Positions 33,930 through 42,999 of a stretch of DNA of 64,000 nucleotides are shown here, one piece after another. A program made the translations under genes and the position numbers. The stretch is taken from assembly GCA_964399035.1 (NCBI GenBank), contig CAYNPH010000009.1:62001-126000 (forward strand). Reading direction: 5' to 3'. The stretch comes from WAOL01 sp964399035. Its GTDB lineage: Archaea; Thermoproteota; Thermoprotei_A; Sulfolobales; NBVN01. How positions within the stretch are numbered: the first letter of the stretch is position 1; each line of letters opens with the position of its first letter. The notes beneath the pieces are model-generated. The model had not been told where the DNA came from. It saw only the letters and a program-made list of their open reading frames with translations, and did not search any database.

Positions 33930-36773
33930 TTAAGACTTCCAGAATCTCCTAGTCCTTATAAAGTTCCTCTCAAGGTCATACAGACCCATATAGAACTCCA
34001 AGCCCTCCTTACCTAAAACCCTCTTCGCCGTACTTGGACCCACGCCATACATGGCAAGCGCCTCAACTGCCTTTCTACCATACGTCAGCACAAGCTTTGC
34101 AGAATCAAGCAATTCCTCGAAAACCCTCCTTTCCTCACCGCTCAACACAAACTTGTAATTACGTCCTCCACTCAATCCCTTCCTAGCTATGCCTAACACG
34201 CGTTCCCTGTCCTTCCCGAAGTACGGCGCTACTAAGCCGCAACCGCATTTAGGACATGTGATGCGTTCGGGGAGTTCTTTTACCTTAGCTACCCAAGTAT
34301 GTGTGCACATCATGCATATCATGTACGCCTCCTTAGCCTGAATTCTCCTCTTAACTAATTCCGCTAACGTACTGCTAGGTAGCACGCTGGAGCGTACAAC
34401 GCCAGCTACTATCTGACCAGCGTATCTCAGCAGATCACTCGCGATGACTGAGGGTTTCATTAGGGACACGTAAGTTAGCTTCACTGATCCGTTGCGAAGC
34501 TTCCGTGATAGGGTCATGACGTGATCCTTGTCTAGAAACCTAACATATATCTCGTTGAAGGCCTCCCTTGATACAATCTCGTCCTTACCGTACCGCTTGA
34601 CTAGGGCCTTAACAACTTCTGAACTAGCGTCGGCAGGTATAACGCCCATACGTCGGAGGACTCTGGAAACAACCACTAAGTACATGGATGTATTGCTTAC
34701 TGCAGTATTCAGTTCCTCAAGTATTCTGGGGTTCCTCAGCGTTTCACTGATTATGTTCCTCACAATGGCGTACTCACCCTTGCCTGAGAGGTGCGATATG
34801 CTCCCGGTAAGCAGTACTATGCCGTAGGGAGTGATCGTGAACCCTACTCTACGTCCTAAGTACTTACTTAACACGTAAGATAGCAGTATTGCTAAGGCTC
34901 TGTTACCTCGCGTGCCCAAGCATGCATGAATCACTATTAAACCTTCATTACCTATTATCTCCACTACGATGTTCCGCTCGCTCGGTAAGGGCGCTCCTGA
35001 GGATGTATGCTGGGTTAGTATTCTCTTTAGTCCCTCAATAACGTCCTTTTCCGCTATCCTCGCTATATCCTGCATAACGTACCCCATAGCAAGTAGCCGC
35101 CTATTCGCGCACACCTCCCTGGCAACCCGGTAGTGCACCGGTATGCTCTCCCCGCGCCAGAATGGTACCTCGGCCTCACTTATTGACACTGGTGGCTCAA
35201 CGTACACTTTCTTTTCGTCGTCATCAACCCCGACGATCCTCCACGCCCTGCCAGAGAGTATGACGAATTTACCGTTTTCATCGTACTTCCTCTCATCCAT
35301 CAGCATGACTATGAAATCCTCATCAAAGTAGCCGATTTTCTTCATAGACGTTAAGTCCACAACGTCATACCTGGGCGCGTCAACTATCATCGTCGTCCTT
35401 AAGTAATAGAGCTTCCCACGCTTAGTTGCTCTGAAGGAGCCCCCTTCAAACCTCACGTATCTTAGCCTACTGAGGAATTTTGTTAAAGATACTACGTCGT
35501 CCTCGCTCAGATTCATGAACGGGTAGGATCTCCTCAGTACATCGCATGCCTTCTTAGGGGTGTAACCTCCCTCTAAAGCCATCCCAACAAGGACGTGGGC
35601 CAACACATCTAAGGGGTTCTTGTACGCGTCTACTGGCTCAACTTCGCCTTTGATCGATCTTCGCCCTATGATTAGGGCTTCAAGTGCCTCATGGAGTATG
35701 TCACGCACTATTAAGTATCCATGTGCGACCCCACTAACGTAGTGTCTCGACCTACCTATTCTTTGCAGGAACTTAGTTACCTGCTTGGGTGACCCAACCT
35801 GTATTACGGCGTCGATATGTCCTATATCTATACCTAGCTCTAAGCTAGATGTGCAGACCACAGCGTTGATCTTCCCTTCACGTAATCCTTCCTCGACTTC
35901 CTTTCTCTCCTTCTTGGAGAGAGAGCCGTGATGCACGCGTATCTTTAAGCCTAGTCCGTGACGCTCGACGTACGTTATGAGTTTATTACCAAGCATTTCA
36001 GCTTCATCCCTAGTGTTAGTAAATATTAGGACACGTCCATGCTTGCGTATCTTATCAACTATCCTCCTGACGATGTCCGTGTACCTTCCTGGCCCAGAGA
36101 CCTCCACCTTAATCTCAGCTTGCCTCGCACCGTGGACAACGACCTCCTCAACAACCTTACCTGGTGCGAGAGCCTCGGATGCCGCCCTAACATTGCCTAT
36201 GCTAGCTGATAAGGCTATACGTTGAAAGGCACCTGCAAGTTCTCTTAGGCGTTCAAGATCCGCAAGTAAGTGAGCCCCTCTCTTGCTTCCTAGTAACTCG
36301 TGGAACTCATCAATAATGACCCACCTCACGTTCCTTAGGTGTGTGCGCATCGCTTCATTTACTAGCATTATTGAAAGGGTTTCAGGCGTGGTTATCAGAA
36401 TATGGGGTGGGTTACTGGCTATCATCCTCCTAGCGTAGCCTGACGTATCGCCGTGCCTTATGGCTACCTTAATCTTAAGGGCTTTGCAGATGCTCTCGAT
36501 TCGGCGGAACATGTCTCGGTTTAACGCCCTCAACGGCGTTATGTAAAGCACTGCTATGGGCTTCACGGGCCGGTTAGCTGAAACTATCCTTGATAGGACA
36601 GGGAGCAAAGCCGCTTCAGTTTTTCCGCTTCCTGTAGGTGCTACTATGAGTGTGTGCCTACCACTGAGTATCCTAGGTATCGCCTGCCCTTGAACTTCCG
36701 TGAGTTCCTTGATGCCCGCCTTCCTCGCTACATCAGCAACTCGGCTATTCAGGTACTTCCAGCCGTCGCTCAT
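33930..36773 (-). CDS. lhr: Lhr-type superfamily 2 helicase
   Basis: A 947-residue SF2 helicase of the archaeal Lhr family, acting on DNA or RNA branched substrates in repair or RNA metabolism. Motifs: Walker A APTGSGKTEAA (about residue 44), Ia TPLRALNRD, motif II IIDEFHELLG (about 147), III SASIG, motif V ELGIDIGHIDAVIQ and VI QRIGRSRHY. The C-terminal extension includes the Lhr-specific winged helix and beta-sheet region and ends with a zinc knuckle CMMC...CPKCGCG (about 845-870), found in only some Lhr subgroups, and a terminal helix-hairpin-like segment. Start ATG 36773. Confidence 0.9.
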   Translation of the reverse strand: MSDGWKYLNSRVADVARKAGIKELTEVQGQAIPRILSGRHTLIVAPTGSGKTEAALLPVLSRIVSANRPVKPIAVLYITPLRALNRDMFRRIESICKALKIKVAIRHGDTSGYARRMIASNPPHILITTPETLSIMLVNEAMRTHLRNVRWVIIDEFHELLGSKRGAHLLADLERLRELAGAFQRIALSASIGNVRAASEALAPGKVVEEVVVHGARQAEIKVEVSGPGRYTDIVRRIVDKIRKHGRVLIFTNTRDEAEMLGNKLITYVERHGLGLKIRVHHGSLSKKERKEVEEGLREGKINAVVCTSSLELGIDIGHIDAVIQVGSPKQVTKFLQRIGRSRHYVSGVAHGYLIVRDILHEALEALIIGRRSIKGEVEPVDAYKNPLDVLAHVLVGMALEGGYTPKKACDVLRRSYPFMNLSEDDVVSLTKFLSRLRYVRFEGGSFRATKRGKLYYLRTTMIVDAPRYDVVDLTSMKKIGYFDEDFIVMLMDERKYDENGKFVILSGRAWRIVGVDDDEKKVYVEPPVSISEAEVPFWRGESIPVHYRVAREVCANRRLLAMGYVMQDIARIAEKDVIEGLKRILTQHTSSGAPLPSERNIVVEIIGNEGLIVIHACLGTRGNRALAILLSYVLSKYLGRRVGFTITPYGIVLLTGSISHLSGKGEYAIVRNIISETLRNPRILEELNTAVSNTSMYLVVVSRVLRRMGVIPADASSEVVKALVKRYGKDEIVSREAFNEIYVRFLDKDHVMTLSRKLRNGSVKLTYVSLMKPSVIASDLLRYAGQIVAGVVRSSVLPSSTLAELVKRRIQAKEAYMICMMCTHTWVAKVKELPERITCPKCGCGLVAPYFGKDRERVLGIARKGLSGGRNYKFVLSGEERRVFEELLDSAKLVLTYGRKAVEALAMYGVGPSTAKRVLGKEGLEFYMGLYDLERNFIRTRRFWKS

Positions 36774-36878
36774 GTCGTGAGCACACCTTCCTGTAACACG
36801 TGTTTCTATTCACACCCTCATCTATGGAGTCTTTAGCCTTATAATACCGTAATACAAGCTCTTCCATGGATAAGCACC

Positions 36879-38564
36879 TTGAGAGACCATAGCATAGTCG
36901 TCACAGCGCTCGCATTGACTGTAGTAAATGTGTTAGCGTACTATGCTAGTACAGGGTTAGGGTACCTAGTGTTCATGGGTGTGGCTTCCTCATGGCTTCT
37001 CGCGGGTTTAGGCGGGTATATTGCTGGCAGGTCACGGCACCTCATACTAGTAGTTATTGAAGGCCTAGCACTCATGACCTTAGCCGTCATCTCTACTCCG
37101 CCACTAACCTCGAGCCGGTATGTAGCCCAATCAGTGGCAATCATAGCAACAGCGTACATGTTAGGTGTGGTTAGTGGGGCCTCACTCTCAGCTCGTAACC
37201 CAACCGTTCATCACATACCATCCGCTAAAACGTGGGATGTTAGACTGATTATGCCGATATTCATTGGAGGACTAGGCGTGGCGATCCTTATTAGGGGGGT
37301 TTGCGAGTACTTCACCTGCCCGCTTCCTCTTCCTCAAAATAGCATTGGTCTCTATGCTACAATGGTTGCTTGGGTAGCGAGCGCGTTACTAACTTCGGCC
37401 TTACTGGCGAGTCATGAAGTGAGGTTCCCTGCATCCTTGCTAGTTACCGGCCTCGTAACCCTGCTCTCACCCTTGACCTTACCCATACCTGTCGTGCTTG
37501 AGGGACTAAAACATCAAGAGACAGGAGCAAATATCAACGAGTGCATAATGTTGGGAAGAACCGTCAAAATCATTAGGAAGCAGAGTAAAGGTAGGCAAGT
37601 CCCATGCCTTACCTTCAAGATGGGAGAGAACAACCACATGGTAATCACGGGTTCTTCGGGAACGGGTAAAACGCATGCCGCTAAGCGATTAATTAGTGAG
37701 TCTATGAAAAGAAACCTAAGCGTACTCGTTCTCGATGTGCATGGAGAGTACGCAACATTGCCTGCAGCTAAGGTAATTAACCCAGCTGAAAACCCCATTA
37801 ATTTGTTAGCTAGGTTTGATAAGTCACCCGCTGTACGGGCTGAGGAAGTGGCCGACCTTATCGCCTCAGCTTTCAGGTTAGGGAATGTACAGAAGTCCGT
37901 TCTACAACACATGATAATCTACGCGTATAAACTATTCGATAACCCCAAGGTAACAGACCTACTCGATATAGCATCCGATCCTCGCGCTCCTGAGTACTTA
38001 GGCTTTAGCAAAGACGTCATTCGGTCGTTGATCCCTTATTTAAAGACCCTCTCCGGCCTGGAAAGCAAGGTTGAGTGGCTCGAACCATCAGAGCTTAGTG
38101 AGGGTCTAATCGTGGCGGACCTCTCTAGAGTTGAGAGCCTCTCGCTCCAGATCATATATCTTGAGGCGTTAGTTCATATGCTCTTTAATTACAGAAAATC
38201 GAGACCGCAACCAACCCTAGTCGTCGTTGAGGAGGCACATAGATTTATAACAAGGAATAGGGCGAGCATACTGACTAAGCTCTTCCGCGAAGGCCGGAAG
38301 TTCGGTATAAACGTAATTGCTATCACCCAAGAACCATACTCCCTAGAGCCTGCGGCCCTAAATAACTGCGGTTACGTACTCAGCCTGCAACTCACGGAGG
38401 AGCGAGCAACCTCAACGATAGCGAGGCTCATGGCTGGAGGGAATGATAAACATTTCAAAAAGATACGGGGTCTGCTAGCCGAACTGGATAAATTTGAGTG
38501 CCTCCTTTGGGTAAGGGGCGGTGATGTCTTCTTGCTAAGACTACCTAGTTTGCCGAATAACTAA
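36879..38564 (+). CDS. Membrane-anchored HerA/VirB4-type ATPase
   Basis: A 561-residue protein. The first 210 residues form about seven hydrophobic segments (for example LGYLVFMGVASSWLLAG and SIGLYATMVAWVASALLTSA). The rest is a HerA/DUF87 P-loop domain: Walker A ITGSSGTGKTHAAK (about 257), DVHGEYATLP, Walker B LVVVEEAHRFI (about 447) and arginine-finger region REGRKFGINVIAITQ. HerA relatives are hexameric DNA-pumping motors; the membrane part argues for DNA or protein transfer across the membrane, as proposed for CedB in the crenarchaeal DNA import system. Start TTG 36879. The following gene is 56 bases downstream. Confidence 0.75.
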   Translation: MRDHSIVVTALALTVVNVLAYYASTGLGYLVFMGVASSWLLAGLGGYIAGRSRHLILVVIEGLALMTLAVISTPPLTSSRYVAQSVAIIATAYMLGVVSGASLSARNPTVHHIPSAKTWDVRLIMPIFIGGLGVAILIRGVCEYFTCPLPLPQNSIGLYATMVAWVASALLTSALLASHEVRFPASLLVTGLVTLLSPLTLPIPVVLEGLKHQETGANINECIMLGRTVKIIRKQSKGRQVPCLTFKMGENNHMVITGSSGTGKTHAAKRLISESMKRNLSVLVLDVHGEYATLPAAKVINPAENPINLLARFDKSPAVRAEEVADLIASAFRLGNVQKSVLQHMIIYAYKLFDNPKVTDLLDIASDPRAPEYLGFSKDVIRSLIPYLKTLSGLESKVEWLEPSELSEGLIVADLSRVESLSLQIIYLEALVHMLFNYRKSRPQPTLVVVEEAHRFITRNRASILTKLFREGRKFGINVIAITQEPYSLEPAALNNCGYVLSLQLTEERATSTIARLMAGGNDKHFKKIRGLLAELDKFECLLWVRGGDVFLLRLPSLPNN

Positions 38565-38620
38565 GGAAGCTTATTGTAAAACTTAAAATGAGTTAACGCA
38601 CCACATCTGAAGGGGCTAGC

Positions 38621-38950
38621 TTGCCAGAGGAGGAACCAACGCCCGGAATCCCAGAGGAGGAAAGCGCTGAGAGCTTAGAGAAGATGAGTGAGGTTCTTGA
38701 GAAAGAAAGTGGAGAGGAGGAAACTAGCGAATACTTGTTTGAGGATGAGGAACCCTCCACCTCAACCTCCCTTGATGTTCGGGCATTAGAGGCTATGATA
38801 GTCATAAGTGACCTCTTAGTTCAAGCAATCAAGGAAAACCTTGATCCGAAAGAAATAGCTGAAAGAATACGTAAGGTGCAAGAAACACTGCTTAGGCCCC
38901 GCAGGAGGAAAACACGAAAACAATCATCTAAGCGCGCGAGAACCCGTTAA
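38621..38950 (+). CDS. Charge-segregated small protein
   Basis: A 109-residue protein, start TTG 38621 with a GGGG ten bases upstream. Residues 1-48 are dominated by Glu and Ser (SEYLFEDEEPS), residues 52-90 form a hydrophobic-amphipathic helix pair (MIVISDLLVQAIKENLDP), and residues 90-109 are strongly basic (RPRRRKTRKQ). The layout suggests a scaffold or nucleic-acid-associated protein. It is downstream of the HerA gene on the same strand and may belong to its operon. No family recognised. Confidence 0.55.
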   Translation: MPEEEPTPGIPEEESAESLEKMSEVLEKESGEEETSEYLFEDEEPSTSTSLDVRALEAMIVISDLLVQAIKENLDPKEIAERIRKVQETLLRPRRRKTRKQSSKRARTR

Positions 38951-38967
38951 TCTATTGAAGATCGCCG

Positions 38968-39333
38968 TTACGAGCCGCTGAGCTTCTCTACTAATCGCTC
39001 CAGCTCGTCTTGATCAACACGTTTATCGAAGACCACTGTAACTATCCTAGCATCACCGCTTTTTGCAAGTTTTATTTTATCAACGACTACTAGGCCTCTT
39101 ATAAGGTCAGCTTCCCTTTTCCTAGGGGATATGTACTCCTTAAACTTCTTCCGCATCATCTCATAGAAGACATCGAAATTACTTATGATTCTGATCGCGT
39201 CATCTAAATCATCAGTGTCACGCCCCCACTCATTACGTATCAATTCAAGCAGTGATACTACTTCCTCGGGACTTCCCTCAACATATATGTAACCGAAGGG
39301 AGACCTAGAAACCCTCAACACCAAATTAGACAC
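38968..39333 (-). CDS. Hypothetical protein upstream of, and divergent from, PCNA
   Basis: A 121-residue soluble protein without Cys or obvious motifs. It starts with a strand pair (LVLRVSRSPFGYIYVEG), followed by helices (SPEEVVSLLELIRNEWG) and a final alpha-beta unit (RIVTVVFDKRVDQDELERL). It is divergent from pcn with a 116-base gap that holds both promoters. I do not recognise the family. Confidence 0.55.
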   Translation of the reverse strand: MSNLVLRVSRSPFGYIYVEGSPEEVVSLLELIRNEWGRDTDDLDDAIRIISNFDVFYEMMRKKFKEYISPRKREADLIRGLVVVDKIKLAKSGDARIVTVVFDKRVDQDELERLVEKLSGS

Positions 39334-39449
39334 CGTTAATAGGGTGGCTTAACGATAATATTTTCTTCCAACACAGGACAACAATTTCCATTTCCTTGGA
39401 GGGAAGCAAACTTATAGCTTCTATGAAGACCCTATAAATAGGTGTTAGT

Positions 39450-40202
39450 GTGTTTACTGTGAAGTACCCTGACGGAGCACTATTTAAGCGCTTAACCTAC
39501 GGTTCGTTAAAGCCCCTTAGTGAGGTACCGTTAAGCGTGACTAGTGACTCATTCCTGATCAGGGCACTGAGTCCTGACAAGAACCTCCTAGTGGAGGTGT
39601 ATATCCCGAGCACCGCCTTCGAGACGTACGACGTCACTAGCGACGCACTCCTAACCCTGGACCGCGACGAATTCTCCAAGGCTGTTAGGAAGGGCACGAA
39701 GCGAGACACGGTGACTCTCCGTTATGAGGACGGGGCTAGGCACCTAATATTCACGCTAACGAACACGAAGACTGGGGCTGAACGAACGTACCAGATCACG
39801 GTATTAGAGACCGGGCGGGAGTTGATACAGTCGCTGGACTTGGACCTGCCTGTTAGAATGCAGATGGAGTCTAAGGACTTCAAGAAGATCATAGCGGATG
39901 CGAAAATCATAGGTGACGAGCTTGAAATATCATATAACTCTGGGGAAGTGACGGTCAAGAGTGTTTCCGAGGGGAGGATGTTCGAGGAGAAGCTATCGCT
40001 TGATAAACCACTTCTCTCTTTAGAGTCTAGGGAAGACGCTGCGTCTAGTAAGTACGACCTAGATCTACTGAAGTCCATAGCCTCAACTTTGGAAGCTGCT
40101 GATGTAGTCACTATTGAGTTCGGTGCGGGTTTACCCATGAGGGTAGCCCTAGCAACGGAGGACGGGGCTCGGGTAACGTTCTGGATAGCGCCGCGTGCAT
40201 AG
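39450..40202 (+). CDS. pcn: DNA sliding clamp PCNA
   Basis: The 250-residue trimeric ring clamp that tethers DNA polymerase, FEN1 and ligase. Features: two-domain symmetry, the MQMESKDFKKIIADAKIIGD segment of the second domain, the interdomain loop around residue 120 and the C-terminal VTFWIAPRA. Crenarchaea often have three PCNA paralogues forming a heterotrimer; only one is in the window. Start GTG 39450. TATA-like CTTATAG (39411-39417) and CTATAAATA (39430-39438) lie upstream. Confidence 0.95.
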   Translation: MFTVKYPDGALFKRLTYGSLKPLSEVPLSVTSDSFLIRALSPDKNLLVEVYIPSTAFETYDVTSDALLTLDRDEFSKAVRKGTKRDTVTLRYEDGARHLIFTLTNTKTGAERTYQITVLETGRELIQSLDLDLPVRMQMESKDFKKIIADAKIIGDELEISYNSGEVTVKSVSEGRMFEEKLSLDKPLLSLESREDAASSKYDLDLLKSIASTLEAADVVTIEFGAGLPMRVALATEDGARVTFWIAPRA

Positions 40203-40239
40203 AAGGCTTGGAACCCTACTCTAATACGGTAAGCCAGGA

Positions 40240-40458
40240 TCACGTATCCTTAATCTTAAAAATCATTTTAGAGAGCCTCGCTTCCGGCTCTTTATGAAGT
40301 TTTCCATCCCTTAGCATGTCCGCAAGTACCTTTCTCACTGCGAATGGTGGTATTCCCTGTGCTAAGAGCTTCCTTATTATTTGTTCCGTAGTGAGTCCCT
40401 CTGGGTGATCTCCTATTAGGCTTGTTATGGTCTCCACTAGGTCTGCAGGGTAATTCAT
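40240..40458 (-). CDS. Small winged-helix protein
   Basis: A 72-residue winged HTH: LVETITSLIGDHPEGLTTEQIIRKLLAQGI, then PFAVRKVLADMLRDGKL and a short wing (RLSKMIFKIKD). ATG 40458 overlaps the stop of the aminotransferase gene by four bases, so the two are translated together. It may regulate its own operon; no target is visible. Confidence 0.65.
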   Translation of the reverse strand: MNYPADLVETITSLIGDHPEGLTTEQIIRKLLAQGIPPFAVRKVLADMLRDGKLHKEPEARLSKMIFKIKDT

Positions 40459-41804
40459 GGTTTAATACCTGATATCTCCTTATTTACTTCCTTCAATACG
40501 CTCTCTATGACGTCCATTCCTTTCTGAGCTAGTTCCTCGCTTATTACTAGTGGCGGTGAGAGCCTTATTGTGGAGAATCCTGCCCCTATTACCGCGACGC
40601 CGCGCTTGAAGCACGTGTTGATTACCTTCGCCAACTCCTTACTGGCGTATTCTTTCGTCTTCCTATCACGCACTAACTCTATGCCTATCATTAAGCCTTT
40701 ACCCCTAACATCACCTACTATCTCGTACTGCTCCTTCCACTCCATAGCCCTCTTGAGTAAGGACTCGCCAACCTTTGCCGCGTTCTCCAGTAGTTTCTCC
40801 TCGCGAATTATGTCGATGACCTCGCTGGCTGCTGCTAGCGCTACCGGGTTACCGCCAAAGGTGCTAGCATGTGATCCGGCTGGCAGATTCATTACGTCTT
40901 CCCTCCCAGCAACAACGCCTAAGGGTATCCCGGATGCCACTGCCTTAGCCATCGTTATTATGTCTGGCTTAACTCCCCAGTGCTCTATGGCGAACCACTT
41001 ACCCGTCCTGCCCATACCAGCCTGTACCTCATCATCAACTAGGAGAATGTCGTATTGACTTGTTAACTTCCTCAGCTTGGGGAAGAAGTCGTCCGGAGGA
41101 ACGACGTAACCTCCCTCTCCCTGTATAGGCTCAACGAACACTGCGGCAACCTCGTTCGGGTCAACCATCCTCCGGAATACCCACTCCTCTAAGAACCCTA
41201 TTACCGCATCGCCGCACTTGTCGGGATCGACGTTGAAGGGGCACCTGTAAGGATACGGGTATGGAACGTGTATTACCCCAGAGATCAACGGCTGGAAGCC
41301 TTTCCGCTGCACTGGCTTACTAGCTGTTAATGCCATAGCACCGGTAGTCCTTCCGTGGAACGCACCTATGAACGCTATCACGTATGGTCGCTTACCTTCC
41401 GCCCTTCCTCTAGATATCTTTATTGACGCCTCGATAGTCTCAGCACCACTATTTGCGAAGAAGAACTTCTTACCGCCTTCTATAGGGACGACCTTTGATA
41501 GCTTTTCGGCGTAGGTTACGGCTTCCTCATAGTAGAAGTCCGTTAATGAGTAGTGAAGCAACTTCTCCGCCTGCCTCTTTATGGCGTTAACCACCCTAGG
41601 GTGTCCGTGCCCGACAGACATTACCGCTAACCCAGCATTCATGTCTAGGAAAAGATTCCCGTCAACATCTTCGATGACTACGCCATAGGCTCTCTTAGCA
41701 ACCAGTGGGTACCACCTAACGAATGACTGCATAAGTAATCGTGAGTCCTTTTCCAGTAATTCCCTGGCTTTAGGTCCTGGGGGCTCAACCACTATTTTCG
41801 GCAC
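40455..41804 (-). CDS. Class III PLP aminotransferase (4-aminobutyrate aminotransferase or amino-acid racemase type)
   Basis: A fold type I PLP enzyme of 449 residues from GTG 41804. Motifs: GNLFLDMNAGLAVMSVGHGH (about residue 48), FFANSGAETIEASIK, FIGAFHGRTTGAMALTASKP, LLVDDEVQAGMGRTGKWFA and the PLP lysine in MAKAVASGIPLGV (about 288). Close relatives in Pyrococcus include GABA-transaminase-like enzymes and amino-acid racemases, so the substrate is open. The frame remains open upstream of GTG 41804 for 13 more codons reading (L)FYYYDRYKPEDVPK, with CTG 41840 preceded by GGTGGT; the true start may be there. Confidence 0.85.
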   Translation of the reverse strand: MPKIVVEPPGPKARELLEKDSRLLMQSFVRWYPLVAKRAYGVVIEDVDGNLFLDMNAGLAVMSVGHGHPRVVNAIKRQAEKLLHYSLTDFYYEEAVTYAEKLSKVVPIEGGKKFFFANSGAETIEASIKISRGRAEGKRPYVIAFIGAFHGRTTGAMALTASKPVQRKGFQPLISGVIHVPYPYPYRCPFNVDPDKCGDAVIGFLEEWVFRRMVDPNEVAAVFVEPIQGEGGYVVPPDDFFPKLRKLTSQYDILLVDDEVQAGMGRTGKWFAIEHWGVKPDIITMAKAVASGIPLGVVAGREDVMNLPAGSHASTFGGNPVALAAASEVIDIIREEKLLENAAKVGESLLKRAMEWKEQYEIVGDVRGKGLMIGIELVRDRKTKEYASKELAKVINTCFKRGVAVIGAGFSTIRLSPPLVISEELAQKGMDVIESVLKEVNKEISGIKP

Positions 41805-42083
41805 ATCCTCAGGCTTGTACCTATCGTAGTAGTAGAACAGGGTTTACCACCAGTAACATATTATTCGGCTAGGTGTGAAAAAGTTTTAGCATCTTATCTA
41901 GCACGAGGTAAAATCGCCGGAACTCAAGGGAGATCTTCTCAGGGATCAGACGGGGTGTCCCCTCCTCATTTACCGAGGGTAATCGTCGGCGGATAGGGCA
42001 TCATCACATCCCATCATTCAATATCCATAATGTAACTCAGGAGCCTCCTTCATAAAATATAATGATCACATACCCACACTATA

Positions 42084-42269
42084 ATGGGGAATTCCTTGGA
42101 GTCAAACGCCGTGGATCTTGAGATAATTGAGGAATACATCATTGATGGACAACGGAGGTATAGAGTTAGGTTAAAGGGAACTAACATAGTAGTGAACGTG
42201 GAAGCCCAGAACGATGAAGAAGCCCTCCGGAAAGTGGCTGAACTCATGGTAAAGCTCAAGATGGTTTAG
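42084..42269 (+). CDS. Very small conserved-looking protein
   Basis: A 61-residue protein starting at ATG 42084. It reads as a three-strand sheet plus helix: EIIEEYIIDGQRRYRVRLKG, IVVNVEAQNDEEALRKVAEL. A TATA-like ATAAAATATAAT (42051-42062) lies about 22-33 bases upstream, so the message would be leaderless. The stop is directly adjacent to the 3' end of the opposite-strand tRNA-Pro gene. No function is proposed. Confidence 0.5.
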   Translation: MGNSLESNAVDLEIIEEYIIDGQRRYRVRLKGTNIVVNVEAQNDEEALRKVAELMVKLKMV

Positions 42270-42270
42270 C

Positions 42271-42370
42271 TGGTGGGGCCGCCGGGATTTGAACCCGGGA
42301 CCACCAGCGCTCCGGGACCACGGGGATTCCTCCCCAGGCTGGCATCCTAGCCAAGCTAGACGACGGCCCC
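42271..42370 (-). tRNA. tRNA-Pro(GGG) with a 22-base intron at 37/38
   Basis: Reading the minus strand: acceptor GGGGCCG/CGGCCCC, D arm GTCT...GGAT, anticodon stem CCAGC/GCTGG, T arm CCGGG-TTCAAAT-CCCGG, discriminator A and encoded CCA (42273-42271). The anticodon loop CTGGGGC (anticodon GGG at 42335-42333) closes after removing 42331-42310. The bulge-helix-bulge is complete: CTGG pairs with intron CCGG, with bulges GG^A and AG^C. The mature length is 78 bases. The alternative of a Gly tRNA was considered because the D arm resembles tRNA-Gly, but the loop obtained with the BHB cut gives GGG. Confidence 0.85.
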
Positions 42371-42438
42371 TCGATCCGATGTACTTTATCCATAAGCCTC
42401 TTTATAAGCGTTTAATGTTAGGTTTATGGGCGGGATAA

Positions 42439-42999
42439 TTGAGGTTATTCGTCGCTGTAGAGATTGAGGACCCCGCTACACTAACTAATATCATTAAGTT
42501 CCGCGATAGCGTATTAGCCTGCTCCAACAACAAGGGATTCAAGGGTGTGGAGGACGAGAACATCCATATCACGATTAGATTCATAGGTGAGGTGCCGGAT
42601 CCCTACGTTAAGGATGTGTCGAAATGTCTTGAGAGAGTAGCAAGCATCCCTAGGTTTAGCATCCGGGTGAAGGGTGTAGGGGCCTTCCCGAGCATAAGTA
42701 GGCCTAGGGTGATATGGGTTGGGATTAGCGAGGGAGCTAATTACCTTAAGAGACTGCGTGACACGTTAGAGCCCTGTCTAAGGAGCTACGCAAAGCCCGA
42801 TCACGCCGAGTTTAGACCTCACGTCACTGTCGCCAGAGTTAAGGGGAGATTCGACAGAGCATGTTTAGCGGAAGTGATGCGTGCATATGAAGATTTCGAG
42901 TTTGGGTCATTCATAGTAACTAAGGTGGTGCTGAAGAGAAGTATCCTTCGGCCCCAGGGCCCGCTCTACATCGATGTTAAGTCGGTGGGCCTAAAGTGA
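42439..42999 (+). CDS. thpR: RNA 2',3'-cyclic phosphodiesterase (2'-5' RNA ligase family)
   Basis: A 186-residue 2H phosphoesterase with both catalytic His-x-Thr motifs, HITIRF (about residue 46) and HVTVARV (about 129). The family opens 2',3'-cyclic phosphates on RNA ends and can ligate tRNA halves in vitro. Start TTG 42439 (MRLFVAVEI). The stop overlaps the start of the CCA enzyme gene, a known archaeal pairing that fits a joint role in RNA end metabolism. Confidence 0.92.
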   Translation: MRLFVAVEIEDPATLTNIIKFRDSVLACSNNKGFKGVEDENIHITIRFIGEVPDPYVKDVSKCLERVASIPRFSIRVKGVGAFPSISRPRVIWVGISEGANYLKRLRDTLEPCLRSYAKPDHAEFRPHVTVARVKGRFDRACLAEVMRAYEDFEFGSFIVTKVVLKRSILRPQGPLYIDVKSVGLK

